From contig NZ_BQYK01000009.1 of the NCBI RefSeq assembly GCF_023168145.1, positions 1 through 33,253 on the forward strand: DNA of 33,253 nucleotides, written 5' to 3'. The notes below the pieces were generated by a model. The model was not told where the DNA came from and made no database searches. It worked only from the letters and a program-made list of their open reading frames with translations. A program made the translations under genes and the position numbers. Positions 23,888-32,009 of this stretch are shown here, piece by piece. This DNA is from Sporosarcina sp. NCCP-2222 (GTDB taxonomy: Bacteria > Bacillota > Bacilli > Bacillales_A > Planococcaceae). Position 1 is the stretch's first letter. The number at the start of each line of letters is the position of its first letter.

Positions 23888-25015
23888 GTGATTCGAGCGA
23901 TTATTGTAGATGATGAGCAGCTGGCGTTACAGCAATTGGAGAAAAAGCTTGTTAAAACGAATAGAGTGGAGGTCGTGGGGGCCTATCCAAATGGGACAGA
24001 GATGCTGAAAGATATGCAGCATCTTCAGTTTGACGTCGCCTTTTTAGATATCGAAATGCCCGGTTTGAGCGGCTTGGATCTGGCGGATGTCATCAAAGAG
24101 TGGAACAAGGATATTTTCATCGTCTTTGTTACCGCATACCGGGACTACGCAGTTCAAGCTTTCGAGTTGGACTCCATTGATTATCTTCTTAAACCAATCA
24201 TGCAGGAACGTTTGGAGAAAACGACACGGCGCATTCAAGAACAAATGCGAATTCGTTCCAATGAGAAGAGCAGCACACCTATCCAGCTAAAAACATTGAA
24301 AATCATCTGTTTCAAAGAGTTTAATGTCTATCATCATAATACGCCTATCAAATGGAAAACAGCCAAAGTGAAAGAGCTTTTCGCCTATTTCTTCACGCAT
24401 TTGCATAGCCCCACTCAACGCGACACGCTGATTGAAATTCTGTGGCCAGATGTAGAGTATTCGAGAGCCAAAATACAGCTGCATACGACAATGTCGTATT
24501 TACGAAAATTATTAAGTTCCATTGGGCAACCGAAGGCCATTCTATTTTCCAATGGAAGCTACACGATGAAGCTGGAACAGTTCGAGTGTGATGTACACCA
24601 GTTTGAAAATATATTGGAGAAGCATCCAGAGATTACGGACGATTCGATAGAAATGTTCGAAGGAATCATCGAGCATTACACTGGGGATTACTTGGAATGC
24701 ACTGGATACGACTGGGCCTTACCAAAAGCTCAAAGTGTTCGTCAAAAAATGCTGCATTGTTTGCAAAAAATGGCGGACTACTTTAAGCAACAAGATGCGA
24801 TCGATAAAACACAGGAATACTTGCGCTTACTTGTAACGTTTAACCCCTATTCCGAACACGCCGTGCAACAACTGATGCGATTTTATGTAGAGATCGGCAA
24901 TCGGGGGGAGGCCGTGAAAGTGTACCATGAGATGAAATCGTTGCTACTGGAGGAATTAGGCATTCTGCCGGATCAGAAAACGACAGAACTATATGACATG
25001 ATCGTCAAAGGTTAG
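23888..25015 (+). CDS. Response regulator with SARP-type DNA-binding and BTAD domains
   Basis: 375 residues from GTG 23888, AAGGTGG about 9 nt upstream. Receiver domain at 1-120 with acidic pair Asp8/Asp9, phospho-acceptor Asp54 (FLDIEMPGLSG), Thr82 and Lys102 (YLLKPI), all intact. Residues about 140-215 form an OmpR/SARP-like winged helix (VKELFAYFFTHLHSPTQRDT, then LIEILWPDVE, LHTTMSYLRKLL). Residues about 225-370 form a bacterial transcriptional activator (TPR-like BTAD) domain (FNPYSEHAVQQLMRFYVEIG, then GEAVKVYHEMKSLL and EELGILPD). No histidine kinase is adjacent, so the signal input is unknown. The nearest signalling neighbour is a convergent GGDEF protein. Confidence 0.9.
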   Translation: MIRAIIVDDEQLALQQLEKKLVKTNRVEVVGAYPNGTEMLKDMQHLQFDVAFLDIEMPGLSGLDLADVIKEWNKDIFIVFVTAYRDYAVQAFELDSIDYLLKPIMQERLEKTTRRIQEQMRIRSNEKSSTPIQLKTLKIICFKEFNVYHHNTPIKWKTAKVKELFAYFFTHLHSPTQRDTLIEILWPDVEYSRAKIQLHTTMSYLRKLLSSIGQPKAILFSNGSYTMKLEQFECDVHQFENILEKHPEITDDSIEMFEGIIEHYTGDYLECTGYDWALPKAQSVRQKMLHCLQKMADYFKQQDAIDKTQEYLRLLVTFNPYSEHAVQQLMRFYVEIGNRGEAVKVYHEMKSLLLEELGILPDQKTTELYDMIVKG

Positions 25016-25060
25016 TCTGGCATGTAGAGTAAAACTGCAACTCCAGTTGTTAGAATACAA

Positions 25061-25094
25061 GTCTGTTACCACAATAATTAGTGTGGCAGCAGAC
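25061..25094. terminator. Hairpin between convergent signalling genes
   Basis: GTCTGTTACCACA (25061-25073) pairs with TGTGGCAGCAGAC (25082-25094), 13 positions with one G-U and one A-C mismatch, 8-nt loop. No strong T run follows on either side, so terminator function is likely but not certain. Confidence 0.45.
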
Positions 25095-25137
25095 TAATTC
25101 AGATTCCATAATGCTCTCACCAATCTTCCTTAGTTCC

Positions 25138-26031
25138 TTATGTCCGAATAACAAAGGGCATTCCAGCGAAGCACCATCGAGTGGATTCCTCGGCTTTTGC
25201 CTCGAACATCGCATGGTCTGCAAGTTGGAGCAGCTGAACCGGATCTCTGCCATTATCCGGATACAGACTGATTCCAATGCTTGCACTCACCTGTACACAA
25301 AACGTGTCCAATGGAAAACCTTCATCAAATGCATAAGCGATAGAAGCAATTACTTTATCCAGTGCTGAAATTTCCTTCATCAATATAATGAACTCATCCC
25401 CGCTTATATGATAAAATTCCAGTTCGTATGGCAGATTGGAAATACGCTTTCCTACTTCAATGAGCAATGCATCTCCAATATAATGTCCATACAAATCATT
25501 AACAGATTTAAATTTGTTGATATCAATAAACAGGACTACAAAACGAGATTTCTTCTGTTCTGCTTCGGAAACATGCCGTTCCAGCGACAACAGCAATTCC
25601 CGTCGATTTGGCAAGCCGGTCAGCTCATTCTGGTAAGCCAACCGTCTCCATTCCTCGGCTCTTTTCTGTTCCGTACAATCCAAATGGAAGGAGAGGATTC
25701 TGGCATCCTCTTCCCCTTCATTCAACAGAATAAATTTCGATTTTACCCATTTCAGTTCCCCTCGCTGGGTCACCAGAAAGCTTTCCCCTTGCCAGCGCTT
25801 CTCTTGCACAAGGATCTCACGGAGTTCCGCCCAATTTGGTCCATCCTTGATCAAATCATCGTAATCCTTCAAGTAGATCTCTTTTATGTCAGATTGAAGA
25901 AAACTCTGGAACGCCGTATTGGCATCTATGATCTTTCCATTTGGTGAAAGAGACAGAACCAAAAAGGATTCGTCTAGTATCTGGCGAAGCATATCTATGC
26001 TATTCAAGTCTTGATCGCCAATAAAATCCAT
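25138..26031 (-). CDS. PAS-GGDEF diguanylate-cyclase-like protein
   Basis: 297 residues, ATG at 26031 with GAGGTGA upstream. PAS domain at about 10-122 (FLVLSLSPNGKIIDANTAFQ, then GELKWVKSKF and the PAC-like ILSFHLDCTEQK). GGDEF domain from about 130 with the canonical start LAYQNELTGLPNRR, metal-binding Asp170 (LFIDINKFKSVND) and the active-site loop SGDEF (210-214) in place of GGDEF; it ends ASIGISLYPDNG. The first Gly to Ser change keeps the Asp/Glu pair, so activity is possible. No RxxD inhibitory site is visible before the loop. No membrane segment, so it is a cytoplasmic sensor. Single gene, convergent with the response regulator. Confidence 0.9.
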   Translation of the reverse strand: MDFIGDQDLNSIDMLRQILDESFLVLSLSPNGKIIDANTAFQSFLQSDIKEIYLKDYDDLIKDGPNWAELREILVQEKRWQGESFLVTQRGELKWVKSKFILLNEGEEDARILSFHLDCTEQKRAEEWRRLAYQNELTGLPNRRELLLSLERHVSEAEQKKSRFVVLFIDINKFKSVNDLYGHYIGDALLIEVGKRISNLPYELEFYHISGDEFIILMKEISALDKVIASIAYAFDEGFPLDTFCVQVSASIGISLYPDNGRDPVQLLQLADHAMFEAKAEESTRWCFAGMPFVIRT

Positions 26032-26163
26032 GGGGAATCACCTCAATTTCCATCTTTAGTTATCATAACAAGCCATACTTACAAAACACTTAAAAACACT
26101 TGGGCAATAGGACATGCATTACTCCTTATTTATGTAAATAGCAACTTCCATAGAACGAAAACG

Positions 26164-26208
26164 CAAAAAAAAATCGAGCCATCCCTTTGTAAAGGAGATG
26201 ACTCGATT
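26164..26208 (-). terminator. Terminator of the adhesin-sortase operon
   Basis: On the minus strand a long stem (outer arms 26208-26197 with 26183-26172, one mismatch, then CCTTT/AAAGG inside) is followed by a run of eight to nine T residues. Confidence 0.92.
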
Positions 26209-26213
26209 GCTCA

Positions 26214-26825
26214 TTACTTTCTTGAAGTACGTTCCACCAGTTCCCCCTTCACAGCAACCCGTTTCTTGCCGGAAATGGTGCAGGTGATCATCGTAATTTC
26301 ATTCTTCCCTTGCGTATCATCCAGAACCTCAACAAAAGTCGGCTCAATGACTTCGGAGCTGATAATTTCATACACATACGTGTCCTCGCCTGCATGCAGA
26401 TACACCTTTTCGCCAATCGGCACCCTGGCCAGATTACTAAAGTGGCGTCCATCTCGATAACCACGATGCCCCGCCACTGTGAAGTTTCCTACCCCCGGCA
26501 CTTGTTCGGGCTTGATTTGCGTTAGCGCGATATTAAGATTGTCATCTGTCGTTTTCTCCAAGATGTGCTGCTTCATATCAATGAATGGAATTTCAAGTTC
26601 CATTACATGCATCAACTCTTCTTCCGTCAGAGTCAAATTTGGAATCTCTTCTAGAGCAACCGGTTCGGTGCCATCCGACTGCGCTATAAGGGACAACGCC
26701 TGCTCCATAGCCTTCACTTCTTTATTTTGGTTCCACTCCACATAAAGCGGAATAGAAACGAGGACGAGCCCCGTTAGCAAAAACAAAATCCCAAGAATCG
26801 ATTTTTTGTTTTTCAAGGTTCTCAT
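26214..26825 (-). CDS. Class D-like sortase
   Basis: 203 residues from ATG 26825. AGAGAGG directly abuts this ATG, so the TTG three codons later (26816, 9-nt spacing) may be the real start. A single N-terminal membrane anchor (about 9-27) is followed by an extracytoplasmic domain with MELEIPFIDMK (75-85), His120 in VAGHRG, the catalytic Cys182 in MITCT and Arg189. This catalytic triad and the short length match class D sortases, which attach LPXTG proteins to the cell wall. The gene starts 18 nt after its likely substrate, the LPQTG adhesin, and both end at one terminator. It is probably a dedicated sortase for that protein rather than the housekeeping enzyme. Confidence 0.92.
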   Translation of the reverse strand: MRTLKNKKSILGILFLLTGLVLVSIPLYVEWNQNKEVKAMEQALSLIAQSDGTEPVALEEIPNLTLTEEELMHVMELEIPFIDMKQHILEKTTDDNLNIALTQIKPEQVPGVGNFTVAGHRGYRDGRHFSNLARVPIGEKVYLHAGEDTYVYEIISSEVIEPTFVEVLDDTQGKNEITMITCTISGKKRVAVKGELVERTSRK

Positions 26826-26843
26826 CCTCTCTTCTAGTATGGC

Positions 26844-29800
26844 TTATTCATTTGTCTTACGACGACGTACGAGCAGCCCTCCACCAATCAATAACAGGAC
26901 AGAGCCCAATATAGTCATATACAGCAAGGTTTCTTCGCCTGTTTGTGGAAGTTTTCCACCCGCTGCAGTTCCTTTATTATTGCCTTTGCCATTGGTTGAA
27001 CCGCTAACTGTTCCATTGCCATTCGGTTTTGGAGTGTCGGTTGTAATTCCGTCACTTCCAGAGCCATCTGGATTGTTCGGCTTGCTTGGCTTCGCCCCGC
27101 CTGATTGGTTTGAATCGTCCGGATTTTCTCCGCCTGGCTCGTTAGGGTTCTCTCCACCTGGTTGGCTTGGATCGATTGGATCTTCACCGCCTGGGTTACT
27201 TGGATTGTTTGGATCCTCGCTGCCTGGGTTACTTGGATTAGATGGATCTTCTCCACCTGGTGTACCTGGTTGGTTTGGATCTTTACCGCCAGGAGTTCCC
27301 GGGTTGGATGGATTCCCACCGCCAGGGGTACCTGGTTCTGAAGGTTTTTCAGGTCTGTCTGGATCGACTGGTACACCTGGTTCAGTAGGTCCAACCGGGT
27401 CAGGAATACGTGTGTTTGTTTTTTCAACGTAAACTGTTTCTGTTTGTTTTGCAGTAATAGTGAAGCTTACTGGTGTCTTGTTGACATAGTAACCAGCAGG
27501 AGCCTTCGTTTCGAAAAATTGGTACTCACCTGGTTCCAATTCGTCTAAATAAATCTCTCCATTGGCATCTGTCACAAGCTTTTCAGATGCCATGGTTGTG
27601 ACAACTTCATAACCACTCGGCAAACCTTCGTTCATTTTGCGCAACTCAAATACCGCATTAGGAAGCAATAAGGTTTTAGTGGAATTATATTTTGTTAACT
27701 TGACAGAATGGGTGATTCGTTTGTTTGTTATTGTTTTGCTGATTTCGATACCGTTTTGCTGATCGTCCTTCACGACAATTGTATGCTCAGCGTTTTCGAT
27801 AACATAATCAGGTTTTGCAGCAGTTTCAATCAAAGTATACGTGTCATATGGCAATTCATTAAAAATGATTTGTCCCTTATCATCGGTAGTTTGTTCGCCG
27901 ACTAATTCTTCTGCACTGTTATAAAGTTCGAATACTACGCCAGACAATACTGTACTATCTGCAGCATCCACCTTTGTAATAACCAGCGAACCTTTTCCAC
28001 GCATGTTATGTTTCGTGACCTCTGTGAATTCAATTTGATTTTCCTTGATTTCAAAGAGTTCCGTTTTTCTTTCATCTTCTTCATTTTCTAATAGATAATG
28101 TTCTGGCGCCTTTGTTTCCATAAAGTAGTACTTTCCAGCCGGTAGATTATTTACAACAATTTCGCCTTGGTCATTTGTTTTAAAAACCTCATCAGTAACG
28201 AGATCGCCATTTTCTTGATGAAGTGTAAATTCAGCGCCTGCTAATTTGGTATCCGGATTTTCTCTGTCTACTTTTATTAGCTTGACGGCCTGTTTGACTT
28301 TCTTGTTTGTGATTTCTATCATTTCTACATAATTCTTTACTTCACCCGTCGTATCCTTAATTGTTACCTTTTTACGCGAGTCATACCCAGAGCCAACTGC
28401 TGTATAACCATCTGGTGATTTAGTTTCAATTAAATAATAGTCGCCTTGACCAACTTTTGTTTTGAAAGTATAAACACCATCAACAGATTCTGATAAACGT
28501 TCAATCAGAAAACCATTTTCTTGTGCGCTCCATAGTTCAAATATAGCGCCGGGTAGTTTTATTCTTTTGTTATCTGTATCCACCTTCGTTATTTCAAGCT
28601 GGCCTTTTTTCGCATTGGCACCACCAGAAAATTTGAAAACTGCACTATAATTTTGTTCATCTTGCTTAACGCCCTCCGAATCACTCGATTCATAGGAAAG
28701 AACGGCTTTGTTTTCTACTTGAGTGTTGGATGCACCTAAAAAGTAGGTATCATACTTTACAACATAGGCTTTTGTTATCTTCTGATTGAATTTTATTTCA
28801 AATGTAGCAGTTGGATCTTGAAGATTTTCAAAGAAAACATCGTAAAGACCATTTCCAGGTGCATAACAAGTTCCTAATTCAGGTGATGGATTATATCCAT
28901 TGTAATCCATTTCACAAACCTGAAATGATTCTTTATATACAATCTGATTCGGATTTCCGTCTTCATCGTTGCCTATCGTATCACTAATCACTGCATTTTT
29001 CAGCGTAGACTGACCCCAGTTTAGATTTATTGTCCAGTTAAGCTTGGCTCCTGAACTGTGTTCTTGTTTGGCATGTTTTGAAATCAGTTTTTCGGTGTGT
29101 TCGACTGTTACTTTTTTACTCCAATTAGCTGTGTATTCCCCTTTTGGATAACTGCCCGTCAACGTTGCGTTGTTTTCAACGACCTCTTTCTCGCCGTCAG
29201 GTCTATAATAATCATCTTTATTACGTGATTGATAATCAATACGGAATGCTTCGTTTATCGTGCTAGCAAAAACAATAGTGAACGTATGATTCTCAAATTT
29301 TAACGAATAGTCCTTTCCTTCAACTAAAGGTTCACCGATAACATTGCCATCCCCACCAGTTGCTAAATCTAACTTATTCACTTTTATAGAGTCACGATCC
29401 ACAAGTTGTGACGGTGGTAAGGTATCACTAAACTTAGCGTTTGAAATCTCGTCAAAGTTATAGTTAATTCCTACGCTCCACTCAAATCTCTTTGTTTCAT
29501 AATTGTAGCGTCCTGCTTTATAGCCTTTTTCTTTTTGTTGGTCATTTATTGTGACAGTGCTGCTTGTTTCTGACGAATAAGATTTTTCCCCAGTTTTCCA
29601 ACTGAGTTGACCAATATTTTTGTAGGTGTCTAAGTTATCGACACCTCGAACGTCGTATTCAGTTGTATATGTGATGATGATGGGGGCAGTAATGGTGCCA
29701 GTGAACTCAATGTCAAATCCACCTTTTCCTTCATTGCCGTGTTTATCATCTTTTGCAGTAATGTTGTAAGTAACGTTCGTGTTGTTCCCAAGATCTACAT

Positions 29801-31634
29801 TTATTTTTTCTATGATGTCCCCTTGTATTTTTAAGTTTTCATTCTCAAAAATATCACTTAGCTTAACATTTTCCATTGTATATTTAGCATTATTTAACTC
29901 TAGGCGCCAATCTATTGTCTTCTTTTGATAGTTAATATTAGAGTTTGATTTTGAGATTACATTTTGACTGTAGGAAGCTTTGGCCTCCTTAATATCGGTT
30001 GGTCTATCACTACGGACAACCTTGTTGGTAATTGTTGCCCTTTCAGTTACCAAATCTTTCGGCTTTGTTTTATACGTAATGGTGAATTCATTTGAAACAT
30101 CTTTTTTAAGTTTCAACTGAAATCCTTTATCCTTACTCACAAACTCATAGTCTTCACTATTCAAACCGATAACGCTAATCTCTCCGACAAACTCATGTTT
30201 ATTTTCATTAGTCCCCCAAGTATCTGTAATTGTCGTGCCAGCTTGAAGTGGCCTGCGATTTTCATTTACTTTAATGGTCCACTCCGCAGTCTCGCCATCT
30301 TTTTTAACAGACTTAGTTAGCGGAGACCCGTACTTGATTGTTGTTGATTGTGGGGAGTTTGCGCCATTAAAGCTGCCTGTATTCCCTAAAGTTTCTTGGG
30401 CTTCATCCGATTCATCAGGGATGGTTTTGTAAAAAATAGTGTATGCATATTTTCCGGTAAGTTGGAAGGTGAAACTGTTATCTTCAGCGCTGACTGTAAA
30501 ATTATCAGTTACATCTTCTGTTTTGATTACTGTACCATCCGCACCAATTTGTTTTCTTTCAATGATAAATGAAGATGGATCATATTTATGTTTTCCAGTA
30601 AGCGTATCCGTGAAGGGAATCCCTTCATCTCCAAGATCATCCATCACTGTATTCACATCGACGGTCCACTCAACGAATTGACTGTTAGTTCCCTCATTGT
30701 CAGCCTTAACACTCTTCTTAACTTTTGTGCCGTCCAATGGTTGGAAGTTAATTATTATGGTTTCAGTACTACCTTCGTTTGGAAGGATAAGCTCCTGTTC
30801 TAAGTCATTACTAGATGACTCGTATTCAGCCTCAATACGGAAATAGCCATCCGTTTCAAGACCACCAGAACCACCCTCCCCTTGAAAACGAATGTTTTCA
30901 TTAAATGTCACAATAACTTGCCCGTTACTTACACTATAAGTGGCATACTGCAAATGATCAGCATTCAATAATACACCAGATCCACTTGCTGCTTTTAGCG
31001 GGTTCGGTAGTGTATAGGTCAGTATGGAACCATTTCCATAGTTATGCCCGTGAGGAAGTGTAAACCGAATTTCCAAAGCAACTTTTTCTCCAAGTTTCGG
31101 TCGGTAATCAGAATCCTTCAAGCCATCCGGATCATACTTAACCGTATGAATGACATTTTCCTCTACGACACTATCAAAATCCCCTACTACTATTGAATTT
31201 ATCTGATTTACAGCGTTCCCACATTCTGATTCTTCTTGTGCTTCTTGTTCAGTTTCTGAACATAAATCACCATTCTCAGCGCCCTCTTCTGTGCCTTGCT
31301 CGGCAGGTTCTGTCGTTTCAGAGTCGATAGGCTCAGTATTCTCTTCTTCTTGCTCCTTAGGATCCGTAGTTTCAGTGTCTGCAGGCTCCTCTTCGGCACC
31401 CCCACCGCCTGGAACATTTGGATTTGGATCATTATTGGTATCTGGGTCAGTTACGGACTCCTCGCCTATCTCTTGAGGATTTTCTCCAGATTGTATATCA
31501 GCAGGAACTTCCGCACTGTTACTAGAAATACCCAGATCCTGCCCACTGTCTGAAGCACTCACCGTAGCAATCGGCCCCAAGATCGTTTGGCCCACCAACA
31601 ACAGCATAAGCATAAATACATAAATCTTTTTCAC
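26844..31634 (-). CDS. Giant LPXTG cell-wall adhesin with collagen-binding-like and Cna_B repeats
   Basis: 1596 residues, GTG at 31634 (MKKIYVFMLM). Signal peptide to about residue 27 (TVSAS), then an acidic Glu/Thr/Pro linker (about 35-130) containing the only two N-terminal Cys. Residues about 145-1000 hold five or so repeated collagen-binding-type domains, each with an EWTVDVN / DWRLELN / EWSVGIN / NWTINLN strand and a following DTxx. Four Cna_B domains follow (about 1008-1400), each with a Lys (ITKVD, LIKVD, LTKYN) and a YxxxETxAPxxY-type Glu, the residues that make isopeptide bonds. A Pro/Gly/Asn/Asp-rich wall-spanning stalk (about 1405-1530) leads to the sorting signal LPQTG (about 1561), a hydrophobic helix and RRRK. 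Surface-anchored; probably binds host or environmental polymers. Operon with its sortase. Confidence 0.95.
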   Translation of the reverse strand: MKKIYVFMLMLLLVGQTILGPIATVSASDSGQDLGISSNSAEVPADIQSGENPQEIGEESVTDPDTNNDPNPNVPGGGGAEEEPADTETTDPKEQEEENTEPIDSETTEPAEQGTEEGAENGDLCSETEQEAQEESECGNAVNQINSIVVGDFDSVVEENVIHTVKYDPDGLKDSDYRPKLGEKVALEIRFTLPHGHNYGNGSILTYTLPNPLKAASGSGVLLNADHLQYATYSVSNGQVIVTFNENIRFQGEGGSGGLETDGYFRIEAEYESSSNDLEQELILPNEGSTETIIINFQPLDGTKVKKSVKADNEGTNSQFVEWTVDVNTVMDDLGDEGIPFTDTLTGKHKYDPSSFIIERKQIGADGTVIKTEDVTDNFTVSAEDNSFTFQLTGKYAYTIFYKTIPDESDEAQETLGNTGSFNGANSPQSTTIKYGSPLTKSVKKDGETAEWTIKVNENRRPLQAGTTITDTWGTNENKHEFVGEISVIGLNSEDYEFVSKDKGFQLKLKKDVSNEFTITYKTKPKDLVTERATITNKVVRSDRPTDIKEAKASYSQNVISKSNSNINYQKKTIDWRLELNNAKYTMENVKLSDIFENENLKIQGDIIEKINVDLGNNTNVTYNITAKDDKHGNEGKGGFDIEFTGTITAPIIITYTTEYDVRGVDNLDTYKNIGQLSWKTGEKSYSSETSSTVTINDQQKEKGYKAGRYNYETKRFEWSVGINYNFDEISNAKFSDTLPPSQLVDRDSIKVNKLDLATGGDGNVIGEPLVEGKDYSLKFENHTFTIVFASTINEAFRIDYQSRNKDDYYRPDGEKEVVENNATLTGSYPKGEYTANWSKKVTVEHTEKLISKHAKQEHSSGAKLNWTINLNWGQSTLKNAVISDTIGNDEDGNPNQIVYKESFQVCEMDYNGYNPSPELGTCYAPGNGLYDVFFENLQDPTATFEIKFNQKITKAYVVKYDTYFLGASNTQVENKAVLSYESSDSEGVKQDEQNYSAVFKFSGGANAKKGQLEITKVDTDNKRIKLPGAIFELWSAQENGFLIERLSESVDGVYTFKTKVGQGDYYLIETKSPDGYTAVGSGYDSRKKVTIKDTTGEVKNYVEMIEITNKKVKQAVKLIKVDRENPDTKLAGAEFTLHQENGDLVTDEVFKTNDQGEIVVNNLPAGKYYFMETKAPEHYLLENEEDERKTELFEIKENQIEFTEVTKHNMRGKGSLVITKVDAADSTVLSGVVFELYNSAEELVGEQTTDDKGQIIFNELPYDTYTLIETAAKPDYVIENAEHTIVVKDDQQNGIEISKTITNKRITHSVKLTKYNSTKTLLLPNAVFELRKMNEGLPSGYEVVTTMASEKLVTDANGEIYLDELEPGEYQFFETKAPAGYYVNKTPVSFTITAKQTETVYVEKTNTRIPDPVGPTEPGVPVDPDRPEKPSEPGTPGGGNPSNPGTPGGKDPNQPGTPGGEDPSNPSNPGSEDPNNPSNPGGEDPIDPSQPGGENPNEPGGENPDDSNQSGGAKPSKPNNPDGSGSDGITTDTPKPNGNGTVSGSTNGKGNNKGTAAGGKLPQTGEETLLYMTILGSVLLLIGGGLLVRRRKTNE
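26960..27400 (-). repeat. Pro-Gly-Asn-Asp coding repeats in the adhesin stalk
   Basis: Within the adhesin gene a degenerate coding repeat (units such as NPSNPGTPGG, DPNQPGTPGG, DPSNPSNPGS, DPIDPSQPGG) of about 7-10 codons is iterated roughly nine times. It encodes an extended, flexible wall-spanning segment. Long frames on both strands here are by-products of this composition. Confidence 0.85.
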
Positions 31635-32009
31635 GCTTTTCTTCTCATCCTTTCTTCTTTTATTCTCATTTCACGTCAAGACATCAGGGATATCAATCCC
31701 CTTGACAGAATCGATACCTACAAGAACAAAACTTCCGGGTCGCCTTATCAACTGAATGTTCCATCTAATGCATATGGAATTCATCACTCTCCCAATTGAT
31801 GTTATCAGTCGCTCAAGTTGAAAAAACCTTTTACAACACATCTATACTACCGTTCAATACTTATACATCTCTTACACTTCACTTAAAAATGCTTTAAAAA
31901 GTAGGTTTACAGCTTTTAAAATAAACTGCCTCCCTTAGCTTCATTTCACAAAGATTAGTCCAAAATAAAAAAATCCACCAACTGTTAAGACAGTTGGTGG
32001 ATTTTCAAT
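31635..32009. other. Intergenic region between surface-protein genes
   Basis: About 375 bases with no credible gene. It should contain the promoter of the adhesin operon on the minus strand, but I find no clear -35/-10 pair; only a weak TTGAAC/TGTAAA pair lies near 31830-31860. The right end is the terminator of the upstream S-layer-type gene. Confidence 0.5.
31970..32005 (-). terminator. Terminator of the Ig-like surface protein gene
   Basis: A perfect 16-bp inverted repeat (arms 31970-31985 and 31990-32005) with loop TAAG. On the minus strand the stem ends in AT-rich sequence with a T run (complement of 31966-31973). It follows the stop codon at once. Confidence 0.92.

Noticed and set aside
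26915..27427. 170-codon minus-strand frame inside the adhesin stalk region
   Set aside because: It is an alternative frame of the Pro/Gly/Asn coding repeats in the LPQTG gene and lacks a separate ribosome binding site.
26806..27432. 208-codon plus-strand frame rich in Gly, Ser and Pro opposite the adhesin gene
   Set aside because: It is the antisense shadow of the Pro/Gly-rich stalk; composition is explained by the complementary repeats.
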